DNA of 64,000 nucleotides from Laguncularia racemosa (GCA_037954665.1 JBBMOL010000057.1:1488001-1552000); one strand, 5' to 3'. Shown: positions 1 to 11,843, numbered from the stretch's first letter. Notes: generated from the sequence alone by a model not told the origin. Made by a program: numbers and translations.

Positions 1-8
1 TATTTCAG

Positions 9-60
9 ACTTGTCAAGCAAATATTTTTCTATGAATATGCTGATATTAGCTTACACAAG
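9..60 (+). CDS. possible isolated internal exon, gene unknown
   Basis: A 52-base segment is preceded by an acceptor-like TATTTCAG and followed by a good donor, GTAAGTTT. One of its three frames is open across the whole segment and encodes 17 residues (LVKQIFFYEYADISLHK). I do not recognise the family. No matching next exon is visible before the retrotransposon block that begins at 941. It may be an exon of a gene lying mostly to the left of the window, a relic of a gene cut by transposons, or chance. The splice signals are seen directly; the coding status is a guess. Confidence 0.22.
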
Positions 61-940
61 GTAAGTTTAGTCCCCCAATTGCATGATTATGTATTTATCC
101 TTGCTTGTTCATATTTTTCTTGTTCTTATTGATGCTACGCATTTACCCTTTTTCAATAGCTGATCACTTTAGACCATCATATAATATGTTGTTATAGAAA
201 AAAATTGGATATTATAAAGTAATATAAATTTGTATTGTTCTCAAACCATCCCCATCTACAAGTATTCAAATGCATGACCATTTCTTCAACGAAATAGGTA
301 ATCTCCAAGTAAACTTTTCTAATATTAAATCAACCAGTGTGCTAGTGACAATTATTATGCATTGGAAGTCATCTCACAATTGTATTGCATGAGGAGGATT
401 ACCTTGAATTGGGCTTTTTAAGTTTAGGTCAAAACAAAACTTAACTTGTTAAGTTAGGTGGGTTTTAATGTTGATGTGAGTTGTGACTTAGTCCACTTTT
501 GATATTTACACTAGAATTCTTGCTTTAACGATGGAAATGGAGGAATTGGAAATTTGAGTTATGTGTGTGTTTATGGAAAGCACTTATCTTTGTGTTAAGT
601 GCAAACGAAGGTATGTTGATTTTTCCCTCTTCCATTAATAAGCAAGTATTGGAGATGATTGTAAATTATCGTCTTGTTTAGATTAAGGATGAAGAGTTTA
701 TTAAGGTGTTCATTGGAGACTACGAAAAATAACTTATGAATTATTAATTTAATGTTTATGCAAATTAAGAGTGGTGATTCATGGTTTTTGGAATTGAATG
801 ATGTCATGATAAATAGTCAAAAGTATGATTATAGAAGATGAGTTTGGAGTTTGGATTTGGGGGGGGGGTGGGGGGGCGTTGGGGTGGTGGAATGGGAGTG
901 GGGAATCAAATTAAGATTCGTATGGGATGGTTTTTTGAAT
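61..940. other. no gene seen; AT-rich flank
   Basis: The stretch is AT-rich with no convincing ORF or RNA gene. The only structure I can point to is the G-run cluster near its right end, listed separately. Confidence 0.5.
859..903 (+). repeat. G-run cluster, possible G-quadruplex
   Basis: Runs of ten, seven, four, three and four G residues, separated by short spacers, lie within about 45 bases. This meets the usual G3+ loop pattern for an intramolecular G-quadruplex. It lies about 40 bases upstream of the inferred copia LTR start at 941. No function is claimed. Confidence 0.5.
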
Positions 941-1612
941 TGTTAAGTCTCCTAGTTTGATTTTAATGATAACAAAACATATATTAAATGTTTACTAATA
1001 AGTTTATGCAGTGCATAGGAAATTGCATCATAAACAAAAACTTTAATGAATCTTAAAGAAGTATCACATAAGAAGTGTACAAGTATTACAAGAATCAAAA
1101 CCTACCACCAATCAAAAGCTTTAGAGAGATAAGTGCTAGTGCTACCGAAGCTAAGCCAAGATTTGAACTTAGATGGAATCAAAATCAGAAACATTGTTTT
1201 AGGTATCAAAGGCACTACTATATAACCATAGAACCATAGTATCACAAGTAACAACGAGTGGCTTCAAAAGTAGAATTCAAAATTAGAAGTTGCAAATTTG
1301 AAGTTGGAATTAGAAAATATAATCAAAATTAGAAGCTTAGTTAGAATTTGAATATGTAGTTAGAAGTAATTCAATGGAGTCAAAATCAAAAGAATGGAGT
1401 TCGAAGTGCTCATCATAAGCACAGATTAGTAGTACAAGAAAGTCTATTTTGGAAGAATTGTTGTTTAGTTTTGATATCTTGAACATCATATTGGTACTTA
1501 ACTTTAAGACCCAACTCCACCCTGTAAGCATATTTAGGTAATGTATTTAACACGTTTCACACAAGATGAATAAATATCATGGGGATATCATTAAATGTAG
1601 CTTTTATCTTCA
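941..1612 (+). mobile_element. left part of a split copia (SIRE/Maximus-style) LTR
   Basis: The segment begins TGTTAAGTCTCCTAG and continues with TTTGATTTTAATGATAACAA, wording typical of the start of plant SIRE/Maximus copia LTRs (recognised from memory). It is interrupted at 1612 by the gypsy element, and the rest appears to resume at 9550. The target-site copy CTTCA occupies 1608-1612. No coding sequence is present. The right end of this LTR is uncertain because the sequence is degenerate. Confidence 0.45.
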
Positions 1613-3559
1613 TGTAATTACGCAAGTAATTATAAATATATGTGTAATTACATTTTTATTAAAAATCTTAGCCAAGGTTAAGATAGTAATTAACTTGAAG
1701 AAATGAAGGGCAATTTAGTGATTTTAAAAATGAGGTATAAACAATACAATATACCTCCAATTAACCCTTTTCCCTCATTTTGCACTTGACAAAACCATAA
1801 GCACTCTACTGTTTAAGACTTAAGAGAGAAGGAGACAACAACATTCCGTTACTAGTTTATTAGATCAAGGTGAGTAACCAATCAATACAAATTGATTGTC
1901 ACCAACATAAGTACATCATGAATTATTAATTAGCCTTTAGGATTTCCTATAGAGCAGATTGTACAATGAAAGACTTGGGATAAGAATTCAAGCATTGGGA
2001 CAACTCAATCTAGTAAGTAATTAATCTAACCCTAATTAACATTTTTTTTGTGAAAAATAATGCATAATTAGGTTTAGAATTATTGGAATTGATTAAGGTT
2101 TAGAAAGAATTGAGGATTTTTTTTAATTGGAAATGGAATTTGGGGATGAATAGTGACCTACATCGCAAGGTACATGCCTGTGTGTCTACCTATGTTGAAA
2201 TATGAAAGTGTACAATAGGGTATACGGTCACAGACACACCCGTATACATGAGTATGTCAAATTGATAAAATTACATATAGGTACATGGCCTTTAGCACAG
2301 CCATGTACTGCCCCATGTCGAACTGCTAAAAGTACACGACCTCTAGCACGACCGTGTCTTACCCCTTGTTGAAGTACAAAAACAAATAGAAAGGTACACG
2401 ACTTCTGGCACAGTCGTATACTACCCCATGTCACTTTACACAACCTCCAACCTGACTGTATTAAGTTGAAACACACCCTATTTTGTATTACTTTGTTGAG
2501 ATATAATCATAAGAGCATGTAATCGAGATCATATATAAGTTTGGAGGATTTGTGAGACTATCAAAGTATAAGGAATTAGTTGTTAGAGGTTAAGGTATGT
2601 GAATATCATGTGTGTTGTTTTGTGCTTGTTAGTTACAAATGAGTGTGGACTAATAATGTTAAATTATGAATGAGATTGTTTGTATATGTGATTATGAATT
2701 GCTGGGTTCAAGAAACTAAGTATAGGTCGATATTCTCGAGGTGGCATCTTGATGATCGATATATGATATTATCTCTAGTGAAGTTGTATATTGAAATGGT
2801 TCGAGTAATGTATAGAAGGTTATATGTGAAATGATGTTGTGTGTGTTGTGGAAGATTGTTGTGAAAGGATTCATGGACTCATGAATAGTAAGGAGTACTC
2901 ACTATCACATATATAATATTATTATGTATGGAAATAGACTCATGGATAAAGAGAATTACCATTTGTCATATATATATATATATGTATGTATATATATTGT
3001 TTGTGGAAGAATTTTGTAGTTATGTGTAGGGATGTGTGATGATTATGATGATGAGATTGCGTGTTGGCAAAATGATGTGAAAAATAAGTAAATTATGTAT
3101 GAATATTGTATTGATCATGCATGTGTTATTGTTTTTTGTCATAGCATGCATATGCATGTGTAGGTATACATAGTGTTAAGTATTAACTCACCCCTTGTGA
3201 CAACCTTCTTTTTTTAAGTTGCAGGTGACAAATGACAAATTATAAGGTATGATGAAACCCTAGTGGACATAAATTAATATCAAAATAAATGAGGAGAATG
3301 TAAAATATGTCTATTATGACAATTAGTAGTTAGATTAAGGAAAAAACATATGTGGGAATTACTTGTTAAGTTTTTTTGAGAATTTTTGTTATATTTGAAT
3401 ATTATATGCTTCTGTTATAATAATTTGAAGAGTTTAATTATCATTATGAATACTTAAAGGTTAACGTGTAGAGAATTGTAGTGTTTAAGCCTTTGCGTGT
3501 TTTCATTGAAATGAGGATATGTAGTAAGTCACAATGTTACCGGGTTCTAAGGCATTACA
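1613..3559 (+). repeat. 5' LTR of the gypsy element (about 1.95 kb)
   Basis: It aligns by eye along its length with 6706-9549 once the DNA insertion in the latter is removed. It starts TGTAATTAC and ends GGCATTACA. In the part I compared (around 3180-3360 against 9180-9350) roughly one base in eight to ten differs, so the element is not recent. Toward its 3' end it carries the 'ACTCACCCC ... GCAGGTGAC' arrangement seen in many plant gypsy LTRs, and near its middle a degenerate tandem repeat (2281-2455). Confidence 0.92.
2281..2455 (+). repeat. degenerate tandem repeat with palindromic cores in the LTR
   Basis: Three imperfect units of about 50-62 bases each open with GTACA(T/C)G(G/A)C and contain an inverted core such as GCACGACCGTG or GCACAGCCATGTAC. 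The units end in a C-rich TA/TGCCCC or TTACCCC. A diverged copy is in the 3' LTR at about 8296-8460. The cores can form short hairpins. They resemble the CACGGCCGTG core of the separate 64-bp array at 26811-27060. Confidence 0.7.
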
Positions 3560-3566
3560 GTTTAGG

Positions 3567-3580
3567 TGGTATTAAAGCCT
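3567..3580 (+). other. primer-binding site (initiator tRNA-Met type)
   Basis: TGGTATTAAAGCCT lies seven bases after the end of the 5' LTR. It matches the usual plant TGGTATCAGAGCC site, complementary to the 3' end of initiator tRNA-Met, with two or three changes of a kind seen throughout this old element. Reverse transcription of the element would have been primed here. Confidence 0.8.
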
Positions 3581-3784
3581 AGGTTTGATAATCTTTAGAA
3601 CTAGGTGAGGTTCAATAGATATAATTTTCAAACAATAGAAAGTAAGTCGTGATCTTTAGATAAATTTGGTGTTGAATCTATAAAATGATAAGACATGACG
3701 AGAGTAAGTAGTTATAGAATGATGATTTTAGATATATATTTTCCTTTAGTTATATTGACCATGTCAATGATAAAAGTGTGATAG

Positions 3785-6658
3785 CTTAAGATAATTTCTG
3801 AAGATTTGCTAAGCTTACCCCTAGCAAGGGAGATCGAGTTTAGTATAGGTGTTATGCTTGGTACAGCTCCCATATCTAAAGCCTCGTATTGTATAGCACC
3901 TACAAGACTGAAAGAACTAAAGGACTAGATGCAAGAACTATTGGACAAGAAGTCCATAAGACCAAGTGTTTCGCCTTAGGATGCACCTTTACTATTTATG
4001 AAGAAGAAAGGCAACAACATGCGTTTATGCATAGATTATCAGGAGTTAAATAGGGTCATTATTAAAAATAAAAACCCTCTCCTAATGATTGATTATCTAT
4101 TTGATTAGTTGCAAAGGGCTCAAGTTTTCTAAAAAATAGACTTAAGATCTAAATACCATCGATTGAAAATCAATGAGAAAGACATCCAGAAGATTGTTTT
4201 TAAAATTCGGATATAGGCATTATGAATTATAAGTAATGCCATTTAGATTCACAAATGCACCAATAGCTTTCATGGAATTAATGAACCGAGTGTTCAGGGA
4301 GTATTTAGATAAGTTTTTCATCGTATTTGTAGATGACATTTTGATATACTCCAAAAGTTGAGGAAGATCATGGACAACACTTAAGGGTAGTGTTGAGCAG
4401 ACTACAGGCAAAGAAATTACATGCTAAGTTTAAGAAGTGTGAATTTTGGCTGAAGTAGATAACATTTCTAAGACATGTGATCAGTAAGGATGAGTTAGTA
4501 GTAGATCTTAAGAAGATAAGAGCTATAAATAAATGGCTAGACCAAAGACAGTAACAAAAATAAGAAGTTTCTTGGGTTTAGCATGATACTATAGAAGATT
4601 TATTAAAAGATTCTCCAAGCTGGCAGCCTTTTTAATCAAATTAATTCAAAAGGGAGTGAAATTTGTATGGGATGACAGATGTGAAGCAAGCTTCATAGCT
4701 TTGAAAGAGAGATTGATTTCTACACCAGTGCTAGCCTTACCTATTAGCAGTGAAGAATTTATAGTGTACAATGATGCATTCATTCGAGGGCTTAGGTGTG
4801 TATTGATGCAAAGCGAGAGGGTGATAACATATGCATCTAAGCAATTGAAGCCCTATGAGAAGAATTACCCAACATATAATTTGGAGTTAGTGGCTATGAT
4901 ATTTGCACTCAAATTATGGAGACACTACTTGTATGGGGAGAAGTGTTGACTATTCACTAATCGTAAGAGCCTCAAGTACTTTTTTTACTCAGAATGAGCT
5001 AAATGTGAGGTAGAGACATTGGATAGAACTAATAAAAGACTACGAATTAGACATTTAATACCATCCCAAGAAGGCAAACGTAGTTGTTGATGCACTCAAC
5101 AGGAAGAGGCATAGTAATCTGGTAACTTTAATCACAACTCAGAAGAAAATATTAGAAGATGTGTAGAAATCAGATTTAGAAATTTTGACTCAAGAGATTG
5201 AAGCTAGACTCGCCAATTTACACATATAGCCAATACTAATAGACAAAATATAAGCTGCACAAACTAATGATGTGAGGGTACAAGAAATTAAGAAAAGAAT
5301 AGAGGATGGAAAAGTAATAAAATTCAATGAAGATGAAGAGGGAGTGTTGAGGCATGGTCATAGGTTGTGCATGCCAAGTATAGATGAAATCAAGAACGGA
5401 ATACTAAAGGAGGCACATTATTCTGAGTATTCCATTTACCTTGGGAGTACTAAAATGGATAAGAAATTGAAGTGCCATTACTAGTGAAGGAACTCGAAGA
5501 GAGAAGTTGTAGATTATGTATCGAAGTGCTTAATATACCAATAAATAAAGATTGAACATCAAATACTTGCTGGCATGTTATAGCATCTACTAATACCAAA
5601 GTGGAAATAGGAAGATGTGATCATGGACTCCATCACAACATTACTTAGATTTGTGATTGAGTTAAACACTATATGGGTGATTGTGGACCGACTTACAAAA
5701 TTTGCTCACTTTATACCTATAGGCACTGGGTATAAACTTGAGAAACTAGCATAAATTTACATAAAAGAGATTGTGAGGTTGCATGTGGTATCGGTCTCCA
5801 TAGTATCGGATAGGGATACTGGATTTGTGGGGAGATTTTGAAATAGTTAGCACATGGTGCTGGAAACCAAGTTGCAATTCAGTATGACTTTCCACTTATA
5901 GATGGATGGCCAGTCAGAGTGAACTATTCAGATATTAGATGATATATTAAGAGTATGTGCACTTGATCTTAGTGGAAATTAGGATGAATACCTATCCTTA
6001 ATAGAGTTTACCTACAACAATAATTATCAAGCTACCATTCAAATAACATCGTATGAAGCATTATGTGGGAGAAAGTGCTAGATGCATTTGCATTGGGATG
6101 AGGTGGCTGAGAAACAAATATTAGGACTTGATCTAATACAAGATGCAATAGATAAGGTAAAGTTGATTAGGCAAAGAATGTAGTCAAACCAAAACCATTA
6201 GAAGTCCTATATAGATAAGAGGAGATGCTTATTGAGTTCTAAGTGGAAGACCATGTTTTGCTAAAGGTCTCACTTACAAAGGGAATAGTATGATTTTGAC
6301 TAAGAGAGAAGCTAGACCCCATATACGTGGGACCCTTTGAAATCCTGGAAAGAATTGGATCGGTGGCATACAAGTTGGCATTACCACCATATTTGGTTGG
6401 GGTACATAATGTATTCCACATTTCTATGTTAAGAAAATATGTATCCAACCTAAACCAAATCACTGCATTGGAACTTCTGTAAGTGCAGTGAAACTTGTCA
6501 GAATTGTGGACACCAAAGAGTAGATTTTGAGAAGACAAATCAGCAAGTATGTTTAGATATAATGGAGCAACCAAATAAAAAGAGAGGCAACTTGGGAGCT
6601 GGAGGAAGAGATGAAAAGGAGATATCAAGAGCTCTTTTACGATTTAAGTAATTTTTGA
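3785..6658 (+). pseudogene. broken gypsy pol: RT, RNase H, integrase, chromodomain tail
   Basis: Conceptual translation in shifting frames gives gypsy pol in its normal order. Reverse transcriptase runs from about 3790 and includes the FVDDILIYS active-site box near 4326-4352. RNase H is open at 4656-4949. A remnant between RNase H and integrase is open at 5272-5484. The integrase core follows from about 5620 to 6100, with the aspartate in VSDRDTGF and the glutamate in DGQSE still visible. The integrase C-terminal box VGVHNVFHISMLRKYV is near 6395-6445, and a chromodomain tail (EATWELEEEMKRRYQELF) runs from 6584 to the stop at 6656-6658. Stops are frequent, many as TAG where CAG or TGG is expected, which fits C-to-T decay of methylated DNA. 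Gag and protease are absent. The product would have copied and integrated the element; as it stands it is dead. Confidence 0.88.
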
Positions 6659-6675
6659 GGATGAAAATTTCTATA

Positions 6676-6705
6676 AGCGGGGGGTGGGGAGGGGTTGTTG
6701 TGGAA
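6676..6705 (+). other. polypurine-like tract before 3' LTR
   Basis: A G-rich run (GCGGGGGGTGGGGAGGGG) followed by a short GT/GA-rich stretch directly abuts the 3' LTR. This is the position of the plus-strand primer in LTR elements. It is longer and more broken by T than a classical tract, so decay or expansion is likely. Confidence 0.6.
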
Positions 6706-9549
6706 TGTAATTACTTGAGTAATTATAAATATATGTATAATTACATTTTTATTAAAAATCTTAATCAAGGTTAAGATAGTGACTTGAAGAAATAGGGAAG
6801 CGATTTAGTAATTTTAACCACGGGGTATACATAGTACAATATACCTCTTGTTAGCTCTTTTATGTCATTTTGCACATCATAGAACCTTAGGCACACTACT
6901 ATTAAAGACTTAAGGGAGAAAGAAACAACAATGTTTTGCCACTAACTTATTGGACTAAGGTAAATAACCAATTAATATAAATTGATTGTCACTAGCGTAA
7001 GTAAATCATGAATTACTAATTAACCTTTAGGATTCCTTGTAGAGTAGATTGTACAACGAAAGACTCAGGACAGGAATTCAAGCCTTAGGACGACTCAATT
7101 TGGTAAGTCGTTAATTTAACCCTAATTAGCATTTTCTGCAAAAAATAATGCATGGTTAGGTTTATAATTATTGGAATTGATTTAGGGTTAAAAAGAATTG
7201 AGAATTTTTTGAATTGGAAATGGAATTTGGGGATAAATAGTGACCTACACAACTAGGTACACACTCATGTACCTACTCGCAATGTTGTCAAAATCGCATT
7301 TTAAATCATAAGCTTTTACGATTTTACGAGTTTGTAAGCGTATACCTTGTTAAATCACAAACAAAATCTTTTTTTGTATAAAATCGGAATGAAATCGCAA
7401 GTCAACTTGGTTGACTCGTCAAAATCGCGTCTTTAGGTGGGTTCCACCGAGTTCACAGACCATGGATATCCAGACTCTAGGCTTAGCCTTCCTTTCTCCT
7501 CGTCCTAGCCCAGCCCAACCCGTTTGATGTGGTTTGGCTTTACTTTTTGCCCAGCGCCCAGCTTAGACAAACATATGAACCAGAAGAGGAAAAAACAAGA
7601 GAGATGAGATGTGAGAGTACTCTAGACTTCTAAAGACGTAACGACCGACGAGTTGATGACTAACGTGACACGTGATCGCACCTACATTAGCTGGAGTCTG
7701 GATAGCTGGAGCTTGACCTGGAGCCATGGAAACCGGAATGCCCACAAAATTAATTCCTCACTTTTCTTTGCCCGTGATTCGTGCCTCATTTCCTCCTCCT
7801 GTTAGCTCATGTTTGGTCTTCTATTCTTTACTTGTTCTTCTGGTTTCTTTTTTTTAAAAAAAAAAAAATCTTGAGGGCTAAATCTTCACTTGTGGGTGTG
7901 GACGTTGTTGATTTATTTTAGTTCTTGTTTCGTATTATGATTTATGAATTCATAACTTTTATTGGGACTTGTGGTTGATTATCTATATTGTGCAACTTAT
8001 GCTTGATTATACGTATTATGACTTTTATTGCGATTTATAACTAAAATATATGTTGAATCTTTTTATTTCTATTATCAATTATACTTTTTAATGACTACTA
8101 TAAGTAAATTTTTAATATTTGAAAGTTATTTTACAAAGGTTGTAAAAACTTACATTTCTACATTCCGATTCTACGTAAAATCGCGATTTTGATGACCTTG
8201 CTTGCCCGTGCTAAAATACAAAAGTGTACAATAAGGTATATGGTTACAAATATGTCTATTTACATGGGGGTCTCAAATTAATAAAATTACGTATTGGTAC
8301 ATGGCCTCTAATACAACTGTGAATTGCCCCATGTCAAATTGCTAAAAGTATACAACCTCTAGCACAACTGTATCTTACCCTATGTTGAAGTACAAAAACA
8401 AACAGGAAGGTGCACGACCTTTGGCACAATTGTGTACTACCTCGTGTCACTCTACATTGCCTCTAACCTGACAATGTTGGGTTGAAATACACCCTATTTT
8501 GTGTTACTTTGTTGAGATACAATTATAAGAAAATGTAATTATGATCATGTATAGATTTAGAGGATTTGTGAGATTGTAAAAGTATAAGGAATCAGCTATT
8601 GGAGATTAAGGTACATGTATATCATGTGTGTTGTTTTGTGCTTGTTAGTTAGAAATGCGTTTGGACTAATAATGTTGAATTATGAATGAGGTTGTTTGTA
8701 CATATAATTGTGAATTGCTAGGTCTAAGAGATTAAGTGTGGATTGGTGTTCTTAGGGTGGCACTTCGATAATTGGTATGTAACGTTATTTTTAGTGGGAT
8801 TGTGTATCGAAATGATCTGAATAGTATGTGAAAGGTTTTATGGAAGGATGTTGTGTGTATTGTGGAAGGTTGTTGTAAAATGACTCATGAATAATGGGAA
8901 GTACTCACTATCGTATATATATATATATTATTGTGTATGGAAATAGACTAATGAACAAAGGAGAATACCCTTTGTCATATATATATATATATTGTTTGTA
9001 TAAGGATTGTGTGGTTATGTGCAAGGATGTATGATGATTTTGATGATGAGATTATGTATTGTCTAAATGATATGAAAGATAAGTAAATTGTGTATAAATA
9101 TTATGTTGTATTGTGCATGTGTTATTTTCTGTCATGACATGCATATGTGTGTAGAGGTATACATAGTGCTTGGCATTAGCTTATTCCTCATGGGAACCAT
9201 TTTTTTTTTAGTTGCAAGTGATACAAGAGAAATTATAAGGTATAATGAAATCTTGGTGGAGACAAATCAAGGTCAAAATAGTGAGGAGAATGTAAAATAT
9301 GTTTATTATGACAATTAATAGTTAGATTAAGGAAAAAAAATGTAGGGATTACTTGTTAAGTTGCTTTGAAATTTTTTGTTGTATTTGAATATTATATGCT
9401 TTTGTTGTAATAATTTGAGGAGTTTAATTATCATTACGAGTACTTGAAGGTTAATGTGTGGAGAATTGTAGTGTCTGAGCCTTTGTGTGTCTTCATTAAA
9501 ATGGGAATACATGACGGATTGTAGCATTATCGAGTTTCGGGGCATCACA
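6706..9549 (+). repeat. 3' LTR of the gypsy element, interrupted
   Basis: It starts TGTAATTAC and ends GGCATCACA, matching 1613-3559. It is longer (2844 against 1947 bases) because a DNA element of about 920 bp sits inside at 7279-8201. Without that insert the length is close to that of the 5' LTR. The sequence immediately after it is the target-site copy CTTCA. Confidence 0.92.
7279..8201. mobile_element. non-autonomous terminal-inverted-repeat DNA element
   Basis: The segment is absent from the 5' LTR at the matching place. Its left end reads GCAATGTTGTCAAAATCGC, and the reverse complement of its right end reads GCAAGGTCATCAAAATCGCG, so the ends are inverted copies with a few changes. The flanks (CTACTCG and TTGCCCG) may be worn copies of a 7-9 bp target duplication. 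It has no transposase; the longest internal ORF is about 60 residues and not convincing. The superfamily (hAT or Mutator-like) cannot be decided from this. Confidence 0.72.
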
Positions 9550-10500
9550 CTTCAAAACCATGAAAATTGTCCAATATCAAAATAAAGGTTTAAGGTTTAA
9601 CAATAGGTAAGCCAAATTATTATGCTTGCGAGGATTGTGAGATAAAAAGGAGTAAGATTGCAAGTAATTCAAATGAAGATTCTTGTGAATAAATACGGTG
9701 GTCATTTACTTTACTTGGTAATAAATTCAGTTAATCGTTTCTTAATATTCACTATCAATGTAAATTAGAGCAAAGTTAGAAGGACAATTATCATCAAGTT
9801 ATACATGGATATGATTGAAGAATTAAAAACCAGATATAGAGGATATTATGATCATATAAGTCAATGCATGGAAGACTTGGCTATTTTATCATTGGACCAT
9901 TAGCTATATATATATTTCTTATGAAACACATTGTACACAAAAAAAAGATAGCAACTTGCTTAGTTGAGCTAATCAAGTTTTACATTCTTGTTGTCTTAAA
10001 TTGTAGAGGATTTGTATTTTGTTTTTCCTCAATAGTTATTGTTTTGAGAGAGTGTTCTTATACCATTAAGAGGTTACTATATTTATTGTAAATTTGTGAA
10101 TAACTTGTATAGAAACTAGATCGATAGAACAGTGAGCTATTTTACCAAGCATTGACGGATTTTGTAACTTTCAAAAGTTTTGTTTTGATATAGTGAAACA
10201 ACCGGTGAAAACAACTTGTAACTCTTAAAAGTTTCATTTTAATATAGTAAAACGGCTAGTGAAGACAACTAAATCACTAGCAATGAAGACTAGAATAGTG
10301 AATTGATACACAAAACAAAGTTACTATAAAATTATATACTTGATCTTCTTAACTCTTTTCTTTTGAATTTCTTATATTTTATTTTCTATGGTTATATTCA
10401 TTGTTTTCCACCACTTTAATAATCAAAAGAGGTTATTTTTCGAAAAAGTTTTTAAATCTCAAGCAATCAATCCACTAGGTGTGCATTTAAGAGAAGCCCA
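9550..10500 (+). mobile_element. right part of the split copia LTR (inferred)
   Basis: After the target-site copy CTTCA the sequence continues with text typical of the second half of SIRE-style LTRs. This includes a TATA-like run near 9905, TATTGTAAATTTGTGAATA near 10080, repeated TTTTGATATAGTGAAAC-type segments near 10180-10250, and TTAAATCTCAAGCAATCAAT near 10452. It would rejoin 941-1612 if the gypsy element were removed. The end is not sharply defined. An open frame at 9864-10091 is hydrophobic and shows no family features, so I do not call it a gene. Confidence 0.42.
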
Positions 10501-11820
10501 TTTAGAAAATCTATTAATAAAGAGACTTATCTCAACCATCAATTGTTAACACAATTTGACATATGAGCTCGAAGGCTAAACTTTATAAATATCTAAGTCT
10601 CTTCTCATTTAAATCATCAAGAATTTTGGACAAAGGCCATTTTACTATTAGATTGTCCTGTTAAAAGATTAAATAAGTATTTATAAGGAGATAATGCTTC
10701 TTGTAAGATCTAGTGGAGTTTGATGCATTGAGCTTCTTTATTTATCATGTGTGCTTTTGAGTCTTCTAAGATTGCCTACTCCATCTTTTTACCTTATTCA
10801 CTCCTAATCATATTTATATGCCATTTTATGTCATTCATTTGAGGTCATATTTAGTGCAATATGCATGTAATACACACATGGCAAGCTCAATTGAATCCAT
10901 ATATCTAGATAATCATTTTTGAATACAGATAGTCTAACTGCTCATTTGTTACCTAAGTTTGGATTTTCTACTCTAATAACATGTTTAGTTTATAAAAAAG
11001 GAATAAGGTAAAAATGGAATTACAAATCCTACATAATAGAATAAATAAATAATACTTACTATTTTGTTTAAATGCACTTAAAATGATATTAGTAATGGAT
11101 TAGGAAATATATTTAAAAATATCGATATATTGGGCTAGGTCTCGTGGGCAGATATTAAAATATGTTTGAAAAGATAAGAATTTATTATTCATTTAGTTTT
11201 ATAAAAAAATTATAAATAGTTCTTGTAAATACCTATTTTACCAATTAAATATAGGAAAGGGTTTACTCTACCCTTGAAGATAATTAAACATGCCATAGAA
11301 GTATTAAATGATAATCATTTATAATAAAATAAAAGAAATAATAAAAATACACACAATCAGTGATGTAAATATAAATATTTGATCATGCTAATCTACTAGG
11401 CGTTTGTTTGGAATACATAATAAAGTAATTTTTTTTTCGGGTAAAATTAATGAAGTAATTTATAATTTTCAAGTTGTTCTTTTCTTTGAACTTCAATGCA
11501 TTGATTTATTTCCTGAAATAAATAAACAATAAATTGAATTGCAGATATCTTTGTTGCGAACTTATATATTTTATTTACTGATTATGAGACATAAAAAAAA
11601 AAATCAAAATCTAAAAAATGTTACACGGTATCTCACTTCCTTATTTACTCCGCAGGTGGCTCTGTTTTCCGAGAGCTTCAACAGCAAAAGCAGAACCGGA
11701 CGATAACTTCAATATCATTTGAATTTTGATATATATTTTACATATGAGTTGACTGTTGACCCAAAAATGGATTCTTTCCTCCAGTTACGAGCTTCCCCAT
11801 TCTTCTAACCCAACAAGACG
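10501..11820. other. no gene seen; upstream flank of the membrane-protein gene
   Basis: The first few hundred bases may be internal sequence of the old copia element. From about 11000 the sequence is simple AT-rich DNA. It presumably includes the distal promoter of the gene at 12031, but I see no distinct regulatory element. Confidence 0.4.
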
Positions 11821-11843
11821 ATATGAATACAATATATACACAA

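Larger units (their letters stand above)
1613..9549 (+). mobile_element. Ty3/gypsy LTR retrotransposon, chromovirus type, defective
   Basis: Two long direct repeats, both starting TGTAATTAC and ending in GGCATTACA or GGCATCACA, bound an internal region of about 3.1 kb. CTTCA lies on both sides (1608-1612 and 9550-9554), a perfect 5-bp target duplication of the kind integrase makes. A primer-binding site follows the first LTR and a purine-rich tract precedes the second. Inside are recognisable reverse transcriptase, RNase H, integrase and the tail of a chromodomain. Only about 220 bases separate the primer site from reverse transcriptase, so gag and protease are gone. Many in-frame stops and frameshifts show that it cannot make protein. 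LTRs of about 1.95 kb and the C-terminal chromodomain tail suggest the Tekay/Del lineage; that assignment is inference. Confidence 0.92.

Noticed and set aside
6239..6628. 129-codon open frame on the minus strand
   Set aside because: It is antisense to the integrase C-terminal and chromodomain relic, which is clearly the real signal.
9864..10091. 75-codon hydrophobic open frame
   Set aside because: It lies in LTR-like sequence, resembles no protein, and its codon use follows AT content.
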